Assembly: GCF_020283565.1 (NCBI RefSeq) | Contig: NC_060060.1 | Location: 14,942,001-15,006,000 of the forward strand | Origin: Trifolium pratense | Taxonomy: Eukaryota; Streptophyta; Magnoliopsida; Fabales; Fabaceae | DNA length: 64,000 nt | Reading direction: 5' to 3' | Shown: positions 43,501 to 54,311 of the stretch, piece by piece | How positions within the stretch are numbered: the stretch's first letter is position 1 | Layout of the letters: each line of letters opens with the position of its first letter | Translations under genes and position numbers: made by a program | The notes under the pieces: generated by a model | Seen by the model: the letters and a program-made list of their open reading frames with translations, nothing else | Databases searched by the model: none | What the model was told of the DNA's origin: nothing

Positions 43501-44856
43501 TCAGTTTGACTGCTCTTGATGAGATTGAGGAGCAGAATGGGTATTGCCTGCTCGCCCATAACGAGCTGCATCCGCTGCCTGCTGCTCCTCATACTGTATG
43601 TAAGCTTGAGATTTGAGGAGGAGGTCATCTAAAGTACGTGGTTTTTCAATTCCAACAGCTTTTGCGAAGTCACTGTTCGGGCGAAGACCGCGTTGGAGCA
43701 GGTACTTCTTCATATCGTCAGTTGTGTCCACCTGAATGGCCTCTTTGTTGAATCTCTCAATAAAGTTGCGAAGGGATTCATTATCACCTTGGAAAATGGC
43801 GCCCAACACTGCCTCGGTTTTTGGTTGCTTCCGAGAGGCAGTGAAGTGCCTGCAAAATTGATCGGCTAGATCTCTCCACGAAGACACAGATTGAGGAGCT
43901 AGACTGTGGTACCATGCCATAGCTCCTTTTCTTAGGGAAGTTGGGAAGAGCCTGCACCTGATTGCTCCGCTGACTCTAAGGAAGTCCAGAGTAGCATTGA
44001 TGGATGCAATGTGGTCGTCAGGGTCAGTTAGTCCATCATAAGCAGGAAGGGGAGGAGGTCTTTCAAATCCCTTTGGAATAGGTGCTCGCAGGATGTCACG
44101 AGTTAAGGGACAACGAGGGTCCTCCTCGTCACTTTCCTGGGATCTCCGTGCAGGGGAATTGTCATGGTGAGTAGGAGTTGGGCTGCGAGAATAATGATCA
44201 GATTGATATCCTCGACTTGTAGACTGTCCTCGTCTAGCCATTGTAGTAAGTCCTTGAGGGGAGTGACGGTGTGGTTCTGCTCGGTCAACAATTTTTCCTT
44301 TTTTGCCATTTGGGGAGGCAATGCCCTCGCGAGGAGGAGAAACATAGTCTCTTTTTTTGCTGGGCTGCTCAATTCGTTCCAAGGCAGGGCGTCGTTGTTT
44401 GACAAGCTCCTGCCGGGGAGGGGATTGGGAAGCAGGTGGTCTCCGCGGGGGAGAGCTTTTCCTTGAGTTATGTTGGTTTCTCTCCAAGCGTTCAAGTCTT
44501 TTGTTTTGTTCATCCATCCTGCGATTTTGTCCTTGCAGAGCCTCGGTAGTCTGTTTTAGAGCAGCGACGAGTGCTGCTAGATCAGCGTTGGTCACTGAAG
44601 CTGTGGATAGATCAGTATCTGCTGTTTTTCCCTGCGCGGACTGTGGTTGCTTCCCCAACTGTTTCTCCGTTAAGACGACCAGGTCGCCGTCCTCGGAAGC
44701 CCAGGAAAGGTCCTGCCCGTCCCTGGAGTCAGTCTCGGGGAGGGCCTGGAGGTCAGTAATGCGAACGGGGGACAAAACAGTGTTCCGGGGAGATGTCTGG
44801 ACGGCGGTATTCACGTCCTCAATGTCATTGTTGTTGAATTGTGATGAACTGGCCAT
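43501..44856 (-). pseudogene. Tat gag N-terminal part, ended by an in-frame TGA
   Basis: 451 codons covering a charged N-terminal region with a Q/R-rich coiled stretch and the capsid domain (AMAWYHSLAPQSVSSWRDLA, FIERFNKEA, LLQRGLRPNSDF). It ends at TGA (43501-43503). The frame simply continues after it, so this is a nonsense change inside Gag and not the Gag-Pol boundary. The start at 44856 lies about 80 bp from the LTR. Confidence 0.85.
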
Positions 44857-44920
44857 GAGTGATTGATTGGTTTTGTTCTTTAGTTTCGTGCTCGAAATAA
44901 AGAAGGGGAGAACTCAGTTT

Positions 44921-44936
44921 TCCGCAGACGGCGCCA
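44921..44936 (-). other. Primer-binding site of the Tat element
   Basis: The coding strand reads TGGCGCCGTCTGCGGA one base after the 5' LTR. Confidence 0.8.
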
Positions 44937-44937
44937 C

Positions 44938-45356
44938 TGATCTTAACTGTTGATCAGAACAGGTAGATGGCCAGTTAGCAGTCCGTTGAGCAGGTGGTTG
45001 ACGGCGGGTCGAGCAGCTGATCCACGGAGGGGGGGTTGTACCTACAGGTGCTCCGATGCCAAAGTCAGACAAGGAAAGAGAGCAAGAGAGATACTAGAGA
45101 GAGAAAGTAAATGAGAGAATGAATAATGTTACCTAGCTCTCCTGTATAGGAGAGCTTATATAGCCCCCAGCTCTGGGCCAAAGGTCCATCTTATTGGGTT
45201 GGACTTGCCAAGGCCCAATAAGATGGACTGCCAAGATATCACCCTTAGATAGTGGGTAGGGTAGTAATTTTACCCTATCTTGGTGGAGAGGTTGTTCCAT
45301 GCTGACATGGAGGTGGTTGGGCAAGCCAGGTGGACTTTGTGAGGGTCTAGGTGGAC
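44938..45356 (-). repeat. 5' LTR of the Tat element, lacking its outer 23 bp
   Basis: It matches 28171-28590 and stops abruptly at GGTGGAC, where the right copy of the duplicated segment begins. It shares a 2-bp microhomology (AC) with the sequence it joins. The promoter-distal end of U3 is missing. Confidence 0.85.
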
Positions 45357-46080
45357 ACCATAGTTTTAGGTATTACTGACAGCATCTGTACTAATTAATG
45401 TTGTTTTTAATGACAAGTGTCAAATAGAATATATATTCCTCCGTCACAAAATATAAGAAAAAATTGGTTAAAGAAAATTGATATATTTAGTTAAAAAGTT
45501 AGACTAAATACAATAACTTTTCTCCGTCCCAAAATATAAGAAAAAATTGGTTAAAGAAAATTGATATATTTAGTTAAAAAGTTAGACTAAATACAATAAC
45601 TTTCTTTAACAAATTTTCTCTTATATTTTGAAACGGTGAGAGTATATATAACACAAGGGAGTACTCTAATTTTGTACAACACCATGTGTGAAGTTAAAAA
45701 CTCATATAAGATAAGTGAACCATTTATTGACGATCACATATCAAACACGAATGACAATCACCACACAATCAAGCACCATCTGATTCACCTGAAAAATATT
45801 CTATCATGAAGAAACAGTAGAAAGATATAGAAGTTCACCGAAAGAAAAAATCTTAAGTGATCCATTTGATCATTTTACTATTAAGAGTCTCACATCGATT
45901 GAGAGATGGTCTGACTAAGTGTTTATATATTAGAGACAATCTTCACCTTACAAGCCGGTTTTGTAAGGATGAGTTAGACCCAATACTCATTTCTAAGATA
46001 CGGATTAAGAAAAATATATAAATGATCATGAAAGAGAATGATGTTTTTATTAAATCGCCATGATCAAGTATTAGTGTATT
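45355..46080. repeat. Right copy of the duplicated segment (empty site)
   Basis: It matches 25376-25457 plus 27512-28170 with only a handful of differences, but lacks both the 2.0-kb element and the Tat insertion. It contains a Stowaway-like MITE (45436-45642) and a TRIM-like solo LTR (45879-46000). It continues at GTATT (46076-46080) into single-copy DNA, giving the pre-insertion site of the Tat element. Confidence 0.85.
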
Positions 46081-47118
46081 CATTATTATCATGCATGCAA
46101 TGCGAGAGATGTTGACTTGAAAGTCACATTCCACTATAAAATATAAGTAAAATTCAATTTTAGGTAGGGGATTTTAACCGCCCAATCATGATTTAGTGGT
46201 GAAAATTATTTAATTATACTTTAATCTAGTTGTAATGTCAACCGTTCAATTTTAAATCAACAGTTGAAATTAATTAATGCATAAAATTGTGGATTTTTTT
46301 TAACTACAATGGATCCGGTCCATATTTTTACAAATGAGTAATTTACTATGAAACAGAGCGAGAGTGAGTAATAGACAACCAAAAGGCAAGTGCAAAATAC
46401 TACTAATATCTAAGAAAGAGTTTAGTCATCTACTCATAAAAGATTATTACTATTAATGAATTTGATCTTAATCGCAACGTTCAGATCACGCGTACAACTT
46501 AATGTCAAATTTTATTTATTTTTTTAATTTACAATATTATCGATGAGGATCAAACCTAAAACCGAATATATATTATTAAAAACGACGGAGAAAATAGTGA
46601 AAAGGTCCGGAGGCATAACCCACTTTCAGTCGAGTCACCCAAAAATTCTATACTAAACATTCACCACAAAAACAGAGTGTGCCAACTCTTTTTCTTTATA
46701 AGCAAAGAAAAATTATTAGAATCAGTATAAGGGATATTCAAATTCATTGCAAAAGAGTCAAATCAAATAGATTGAAATTTGAAAGCAAGAAACTGGATTT
46801 TTGTGTGATTTTTAATTTTTTTTGTTTTTACTGCCGATTTAATCTGGTTTGGGGGTCAGTTCTGACATGAAGTAGTTTTAACCCCTTCCGATCGCAAGAA
46901 AAGGGAGAGAACACCAATCCGAAAAGAGAAGCAGCCACATTTACGAAGGACTAAAATTAATTAAAGAAATCCAGCATCCACTACAGCACTTTCCTTTAAA
47001 GGATAAAACTAGGTTTACCAAAAATTTCTTTACAAGTCAGATTCTCCCCAGAGTGAGATTGATATATTGTTCAAATTTAGTAGTGTAATACAGCAATCAG
47101 AAAAAGGTACTCTTCAAT
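46081..47118. other. Intergenic sequence
   Basis: No gene is seen. The only recognised feature is the SINE fragment at 46805-46895. Confidence 0.6.
46805..46895 (-). mobile_element. tRNA-derived SINE fragment (3' part)
   Basis: A T tract is followed by sequence matching the 3' half of the SINE at 22700-22795 (inverted CCAGATTAAAC and CAGAACTGACCCCC). It stops before the B box. Confidence 0.5.
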
Positions 47119-47360
47119 CTTGCTGAGCAGAACAATATCTTACGAATAATGCTAGCAACACACTCTCTTAACAAACACACTCCAACACACTCTCTTTTAT
47201 TGGTTGAAATTCACATGGGTCCCATAAAAAAATGTGGACCTATATAACTTTTATGGGACCCATATAAATTTTGACCAATAGAAAAAAGTGTGTTAGAGTG
47301 TGTTTGTTAAAGAGTGTGTTGCTAGCACTCCTCATATCTTACATGGAGTTAAGGTATGTC
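47119..47360 (+). pseudogene. L1 LINE reverse-transcriptase sliver, split by a MITE
   Basis: 47119-47143 and 47343-47360 match 50281-50322 of the LINE further right (AEQNN, then LHGVKVC in translation). The MITE at 47144-47333 sits between the two pieces. Confidence 0.7.
47144..47333. mobile_element. MULE-type MITE inside the LINE sliver
   Basis: Exact 9-bp copies of ATATCTTAC flank it (47135-47143, 47334-47342). The ends are inverted: GAATAATGCTAGCAACACAC and, read inverted, GAGGAGTGCTAGCAACACAC. Confidence 0.8.
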
Positions 47361-49710
47361 GTGAGCCCACAATAGTTTAACTTATATTTTAAAAATATTT
47401 TATAATAAATTTTTAAGTAATTTTTTCTAAATAAATTTTCTTCATGACAAATTTAAATATCGATTAAAATTAAATAGATCCGTGCAAATACACGGGTTTC
47501 TAAACTATTTTTTTTTTTTGTAAAAGATTAAACAATGATTCACAAATAAAAGCGTTAATGCTACAATCGGCTCATAGATAGTTAAAGATTTCAGTAAGTC
47601 TACTAACCATATATTAAAATGAAATACTACTACAAAATCTTAATTTGTCCTCATCAATTTTAATAATACTCAATTTGTTTTTCCTTATATTTTATACATA
47701 TTGATCACCAAGAATACCATCAATCAATGATATGCATGACAACACCAACCAAGTATGAAGTTTAAATTAAAAAAAATAAATTTTAATATTAATAAATCAT
47801 ACACAATTCTCTCATTCTCATATATGAAATATGACTCTCGGAGTCATGCATATCGATCACTAGAAACTCCCGCAACTACTTATTACATGCATAACACCAA
47901 CTTATTGGAATATATTAATACCACAAGTATAATAATTTATTTGATCAATTATTTTTTTTTTTATATTTTCTTTTGTACTTTTCTCCTTTATTTCCTTCCA
48001 TCTTTTTTGCATAAATTCGTAAAAATAAAAGATAATTGTGCAAACTTACAGAGTACATTGCTACTATACAAAAACAAAAAGATACATCTCTAACTATTTA
48101 CAATATTATTAAAATAAATTTATATTCATCCAAATATTTATAGATATTATATGGGATTTGGATCTTCTCCGTGTTTTTTTTTCCTCTCATGTTGGTCATG
48201 TTTTAGTAATCCTAACCATTCAATCGCTTTTCTTCTCTCTCAACTTAAATTTTTTTTTTCTCTTTGTGATTTACCAACCCTTGAATTAAGAAAATGAGAG
48301 ACAACATTGAGAGAAAAAATTAGAGAAATCCAAATCCTATTATATATATGTACTACTACTAAAAAAATATTAAAGTGGAAGAAACGCAAAGAGTAAATAG
48401 TCAGTATTTCACTATGGCACAACAAACCAATGGTGAAGATCTGAATCAGAATAAAAAAAAATATACGGTGATGATTTAAAAAGAGAAAAGAAAAAAACGT
48501 GAAATGAAAAAAAAAAAAAAAAAGACTAATAACCTCCACACGGCTACATAGCATAACCAAATTCATAATCATGGTCGGTAAATAGTAATAGCATAGCAGG
48601 ACCAAATATGGACTCATCTATAATCCAAACTGTAACATAAACTGTGATTAATTAAAAGTACTATTAATTTAAAATATATTTAACTTAAAAATTGTGATTA
48701 ATATAACTTTCTACATTTACTTTGTTATTTGTATTGGTTTTATGTATTTTTCTGCATATTTATGTCGGTCTTAATTTTGCACGTGTTACATGCATTACAC
48801 AGTTGGAATGACTTTTATTTTAATTCAATAATATTTGCTTTTTCATTTTAAAAAATAGTTTAAAAGGTTAAAGATCCAATTGACAATTTTGACAAAAAAA
48901 AAATTCCGACAATCATCATCATCAAATCTAAACTATTAGAAAAAGATCGAACAACTAGCATTCTAACTTTAGCTAATCAGACCAAATGTAAGTTACGTGC
49001 AATTTTCATCAAACACTTTCGATTTACTAAATGCAATAACTACAATAAATTTTTGTCCAATAAGTAGAATTTTATTGAATATGCCCAAACCTAACATGAG
49101 CTGCGAAAACTCTAATTGCCTTCTATGAAAGGTTGCAGAAGTTCCATCCTATTATGTCGGACTTAAAAGAACATCATACAAAGTCGTACTACAATAGAAG
49201 GCCAATCAAACAACACTAAGGCCCATGAACACCAAATAAAGGCTAGAGAATAAGCCATCACACACACCCTGAATACAAATAGAGAGACACTCCTTATGAG
49301 TTATGAACCTAATAAACAAGAATTATCGCGTTGCCTACTACCATCATGAATTATCGTTGGCTTAAGATTGCCTTTCACTTATAAACCATCTAGAATTGGA
49401 CATCTAAAACATGACTTAAGTAGTCAAATAGCGGGTGGAAAATTGTTCTTTAGACCCCTCTGCATTGTTCCTAGGCCCCCCAAACTAACAAAATTGTCCC
49501 TAAGGTAACTTCAGAAGTTAGAATCTGAAACTAATACGGTTCGGAAGATAGGATCCGATTTTACTTTATAGGTATATGAATATGAATGTTGCTAAGCAAA
49601 AAAAGATATGATCCAATTGCAAAGAGCTTACACAAACACTATATATCCTTGAATATCTCCAAACATACCCATAATCTATATTTTTACGGATAAATTCCAA
49701 TGAATGGAAG
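47361..49710. other. Intergenic AT-rich sequence
   Basis: Apart from the MITE at 48153-48337 nothing is recognised. Confidence 0.6.
48153..48337. mobile_element. Small inverted-repeat MITE
   Basis: It begins GGGATTTGGATC and ends GAAATCCAAATCC. TATTATAT flanks it on both sides (48145-48152, 48338-48345), an 8-bp duplication suggesting hAT, though the TA-rich target makes this less sure. Confidence 0.55.
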
Positions 49711-49727
49711 AATATTTGAACAGAGCA

Positions 49728-50445
49728 TCTTGCAAAAATTGGCTATTTTCCAGAGAATTTAGGGGACACCAACATTGTGCTCATCCCTAAATGTGATCAA
49801 CCGCGTAGTATGAAAGACCTCCGACCCATCTCTCTTTGTAATGTGGTATATAAGATTGTGTCGAAAGCGTTAGCAAATAGATTACAGCAAGTCCTTAATA
49901 AATGTATATCTATTGAGCAGTCCGGTTTTATTGCGGGGAGATCCATCACGGATAATGTGCTTGTAGCTTCAGAAATTATACATTATTTGAAGTGCAAGAC
50001 AAGAGGTAACAAAGGTGAGGCAAACTTTAAAAATTGATATTAGCAAGGCTTACGATTGTGTTGATTGGAGCTACCTTTTTAGTATCATGGAAAGAATGGG
50101 ATTTCCTCAAACGTGGATCAAATAGATTAGAATGTGTGTCACTAATGTCAAGTATCATGTCTTGATGAATGATGAGCGCGTAGGACCGATCATGGCAGGA
50201 AGAGGACTTCGATAAGGTGATCCTTTATCGCTTTATCTATTCTTATTGTGTGCTGAGGGTATGACGGCACTTATAAAGCATGCTGAGCAGAACAACATGT
50301 TACATGGAGTTAAGGTATGTCGCAAAGCTCCGGCCATAAGCCACCTTCTTTTTGCGGATGATAATCTGCAACACTTTTGATGTAATTCTTAATTGTATTG
50401 TCACTATTATTATGATTGAAATGTCATAAGTTTGTTTGTCAAAAA
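49728..50445 (+). mobile_element. L1 LINE insertion, 5'-truncated and internally deleted
   Basis: Exact 17-bp copies of AATATTTGAACAGAGCA flank it (49711-49727, 50446-50462). It encodes a reverse-transcriptase piece (NIVLIPK, LRPISLCNVVYKI, QSGFIAGRSITDN, KIDISKAYDCVDWSYL, HLLFADD) with a frameshift near 50030 and stops near 50130 and 50215. Right after FADD it jumps to a short 3' tail ending TTTGTCAAAAA. The missing part (rest of RT and the C-terminal region) was probably lost before or during insertion. Confidence 0.85.
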
Positions 50446-50462
50446 AATATTTGAACAGAGCA

Positions 50463-51638
50463 ACTACATTATATAAAATCGGAATATAGAATATCATGTA
50501 TATCAATAATCTGCAACCTTAAATAATGGGATTATGGGAGATCAGTTTAAAGAGGTGTATTGAAGTTATCCATTGTACATTAAATGAAAGTATATAATGG
50601 ACATAGAACATAGGACAAACGATGGAAATAAATTATCAAAGAAACCATCTAATCTATTTTATTTAATGAAGATCAATGGTGTTGAATAAGCAAAAAGAAT
50701 CAAGGCAGCATCAAAATTATGCAAGTTGTGGAAAAATTAAGAAATTAGATCACAAGTCACATAATTTTGACAATCACAGTACAAGAACCATGGCTAATTT
50801 GACAATCAGATTTCAGAAAATCCATTGATTTTGACAATAAGATTACAAGAACCATGGCATACTCTATTTTGGCAATTTGTGAACCTGAAATATCAATTTC
50901 TAAACTTGAAAAATCAATTGCTTTGAAATATCAATTTCTGAACTTTCCTTAGTGATCTGATAAAAAGAGAATTGAAACAAAGATGTTCATAGTTAAAGTT
51001 GAATGAAGAGGGAAACTAGCGAGTTGAGTCATATAAGGGTATTTCGGAACCTGCTTTCCGAAGTTACCCGTTTTCGGATCCTGGATACAGAATGAACTGC
51101 AAAAATATGTTTCACAACTTCCGAAATCTGGGAAAAATGTGCATTTTGGTTCACAACTTCCAAAATCTGAGTTTCTGCGATATAAACACAAATTCGGATT
51201 GTATTTTACGAATCTCAGCACTGTAACTTCCGAATCTAAAAAAGGATTTGGGTTGGGTCTAACTCAACCCAAACGCCTAGAACTGGATACCTGAAGTGTA
51301 ACCTGAGTGATCAGATGGCAGCGATTTCATTCAATATGAGACTAACACTTTTGAATGCAGCAATTGGAGTTGAGTCTAACTCAACCCTTAAACCGATACA
51401 AAACACCCGCCTCTCACTTGTAAACATATTTATAGGCCTTATTTCATCCGATATGTGACTCTTAACACCTCTTAATGCGGAGTTTGGTTTTGAGATGCAA
51501 TAAAACAGTAAAGTGAAGATACTAAGACATATACATTATATTTCATCCTAATATATATACAGAATAAAAGTAAATGTCACTTCTTATCCTTACATTCTCA
51601 TGGGTGAGAGTGATGACATTTAAACATGTATCCAAAGT
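50463..51638. other. Intergenic sequence, 3' flank of the UPF0114 gene
   Basis: No gene is recognised. Repeated AACTTCCGAAATCTG-like words occur at 51040-51240. Confidence 0.5.
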
Positions 51639-53844
51639 TTAATTAGATTCATTGAGCTTGGATAGCAAAAAGAGACAACTAGAAGAAAGAAAGACAGAAG
51701 CACAGAAGCAAAGCAAATCCACAGGAGTTTGTATAGTAGCCTTCTTACCTCTGTCAAACAAACCAATCAAAAGCAGCATCACTATAACATGACCAACCTT
51801 GGTTTTCAGTTCATTCACTGTTTTTATATCCAACCATTTTGGACGTTCCTGCAAAGAACAAACAAATGAACCAACATCAAAATATAATGTAGTATGTAGT
51901 ATCATGAGTTTCATACACTTTGATAACTAAAAATATAACAATTTTGTTGCCTAGTTAAATTTTATTTGCATTTAGTTCCTCGACTAAATGAAAATGATTT
52001 CATATTTTTCTTAAGGATTAAAAATATACTCCCTCTGATCCTTTTATAAGAGACAAGTAGACAACTGGGTCAATAAAAATTGATGTATCTGAAACCAAAT
52101 ACATCAACTTTTGTTGACTCAGCTTTTCCTTTTTCTTATTTTTTTCTAATGTCCTACTGACTCGGAATAGGTTGACAAAGAAAAAGAATGTTGAAAAGCT
52201 AACCTTCAAAGTAAATAAGCCAAATAGATTGGATCTATCAGAAGGATTTTGATCTGGCAGAGAGCTTGCACTATCAAGATTACTGACAAAGAGCTCATAG
52301 AGTCCCATTCCAAAGACCAACATCACAGTTCCTAAAAGATAGACATCTAGATGAACAATGAAATAGAAGTTAGAAAGAAGAGAAACACAAACAAGGCCAC
52401 TTAGAACAATGAGACACTTACACAAGAAACAAATGGAAGAAAAAAGTTTTATATAGAAGAAGTGTTAAGATAGGAGACACTTACCAAGAGCTTCTATCAG
52501 CAATTGCATTACTTTACTACGGTTTACAAATACAAAGTATTCCAAAAAAGACACTGCAACAAATGAAGAGCCCTGCATGTAAATTTGAATAATAATGCAT
52601 TAAAACAAAACTCATTGAATATATATAGCATAATGTTTGTAACATTGCTTAATTTTTTGAATGGAGGTATGTAAAATTATGACCTGGAAGTAAAATTCAT
52701 AGATATAAGATCAAGAATGGTTACACCTAATTGACCCTTATCAGCACAAAACCATTTATCTGAATAATTTGCATGTAAAATGTATAATTCACATGTAGTT
52801 AAGAACACTAAATGTTGGTAACTTTGCAGACCCCTGCTTCATCTAGTATCAAACTAGCTTGTGACCGATCCTCAATTTTGGAAGCTTTCTTTGAGTACGG
52901 TCTAGAATTTAGACGTAGGCCTAACTCAACTCTAAAAACTATTTCATTGGCGTGGATTGCACACAACTAGACATCTGGAGCATGAAATTGGCAAGACACA
53001 TGTACACGAATCTAGGAGAATTAAGCTCTGATAGCATATTAGAATTTGGATTTGGGCCTGATTAATCCCTAAACGTGTGCTTTTGTTAATGATGATCAAC
53101 TGATAAGAATTGGCTTCAGGAACCCTTACTAACCAATATAGAATTAGTAAGGAACTCACTGAGACGAAGTGACCGTCTCACCTCCCACATTCAATGGTTC
53201 ATTCCATTATTCTAACAAACATTTCATTGAGAAGTAGAATAAATTTGGTAAATTTGATCAAATACAATCATACAAACAAATAACAAAGTTTGAAATTGAT
53301 ACCTTGATGAAGCATAGAAATGATCCAATTAAAGAACCAAAAACTCCAAGAATAGCAAGAAACCGGCATCTATAAATCATCTACAAAATCCATCACACAA
53401 AATCAGACAGATCAAAACTCATATTCAAAATCATTCAAAGATAATACCAAACAATTAAATGCTCAATTGTATTCATTAACCATGCATTTTAATAATTGAA
53501 TAACAAAAATAAACCAATAATTCCAAGACTCTCAACACAAGTCTTAGTCTTACCCTCTCAATTCCCTCTTCTATGCCTTCCAACTTCCCTGGCATCTCCT
53601 GATGAGATACAACAGAATCAAAACCAGAATTGGAAGCAACAAGTGGCGACGCAGGATTCGTCGCAGATGAAGAAACAGAAGCTCCTGAACTACTACTACA
53701 AACAAAATCTGAAAATCTATAACTTTTATACCCCAACAAAGAGACCCTTTTGCCATAAGAACTCAAGAAAGAATTTTGACACTGAATTAACATTGATGAT
53801 GTTGAAGTGAATGGTTTCCGCACCAATGCATGTGACAGTTTCAT
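51639..53844 (-). CDS. UPF0114 family membrane protein, probably plastid
   Basis: Five coding exons on the minus strand: 53844-53554, 53380-53303, 52572-52485, 52346-52204 and 51848-51639. All introns are GT-AG and phases join cleanly (0, 0, 1, 0), giving 269 residues. Residues 1-70 are serine-rich and basic with few acidic residues, like a chloroplast transit peptide. The rest matches the UPF0114 (YqhA-like) family: CRFLAILGVFGSLIGSFLCF, then LLGTVMLVFGMGLYELFVS, then GLFTLKERPKWLDIKTVNEL, then KVGHVIVMLLLIGLF, and a final hydrophobic segment LLCFCASVFLSSSCLFLLSK. Four membrane spans are likely. The biochemical role of the family is unknown. Near 52029 in the last intron lies a fragment of a Stowaway-like end (TACTCCCTCTGATCC). 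Confidence 0.9.
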
Positions 53845-54247
53845 GGTAGCAGTTAGTGGTTAAGATTTCTGAGAGTTTGAGGTTGTTGGTTTGAGAAATG
53901 TACTAGAAAAGTTTTTATGTGTGCATGTATGAGTCTGAAAAGTATCAGTGTCAAACACAAGATGGAAATTTTGTGATGAATTTGGTTTTGTCTAATTTGG
54001 TGCCACTAGTTAGAGAGAGAGAGGTGTGATAGTCAGAGTCATGGTTCTCTTTTTTCTTTTTTCTGACAAGTTGTGATAAATATCTTGGTGGATTTTTTGT
54101 ACAAATCAACACATGTACGAACCTAAATCAACACATGATTTTGCCTTTGTCTAGTTTTGGTAACAAACATGACATAAAGACAATCACATTGTTATTACTT
54201 GTCTCTAAGTTATAAACCAAAACCGTTAAAAGGAACCGCCGAGAGGC

Positions 54248-54311
54248 ATAGAGCAAAAGAAGTCTTGAGCAAAAGAGGAGTCTTGAATTCTCAAGACTTC
54301 TTTTGCTCTAT
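54248..54311. repeat. Short perfect inverted repeat
   Basis: Arms 54248-54269 and 54290-54311 are exact 22-bp inverted copies containing GAGCAAAAGAAGTCTTGAG, with a 20-bp loop that itself repeats GCAAAAGA and GTCTTGA. Confidence 0.8.

Larger units (their letters stand above)
28171..45356 (-). mobile_element. Tat-lineage Ty3/gypsy retrotransposon, disrupted
   Basis: Its LTRs are 28171-28613 and 44938-45356 (the latter lacks 23 bp). A primer-binding site at 44921-44936 and a G-rich polypurine tract at 28614-28624 set the orientation as minus. Order on the coding strand is Gag, protease, reverse transcriptase, two RNase H domains and integrase, followed by an opposite-strand reading frame, which together define the Tat group. 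About 10.5 kb is its own sequence; 6.7 kb is the nested element at 34814-41532. Where they can be compared the LTRs differ by one substitution and one base of length, so insertion was recent. It is dead: an in-frame stop in Gag, the nested insertion in RT and a small RT deletion. Confidence 0.9.
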
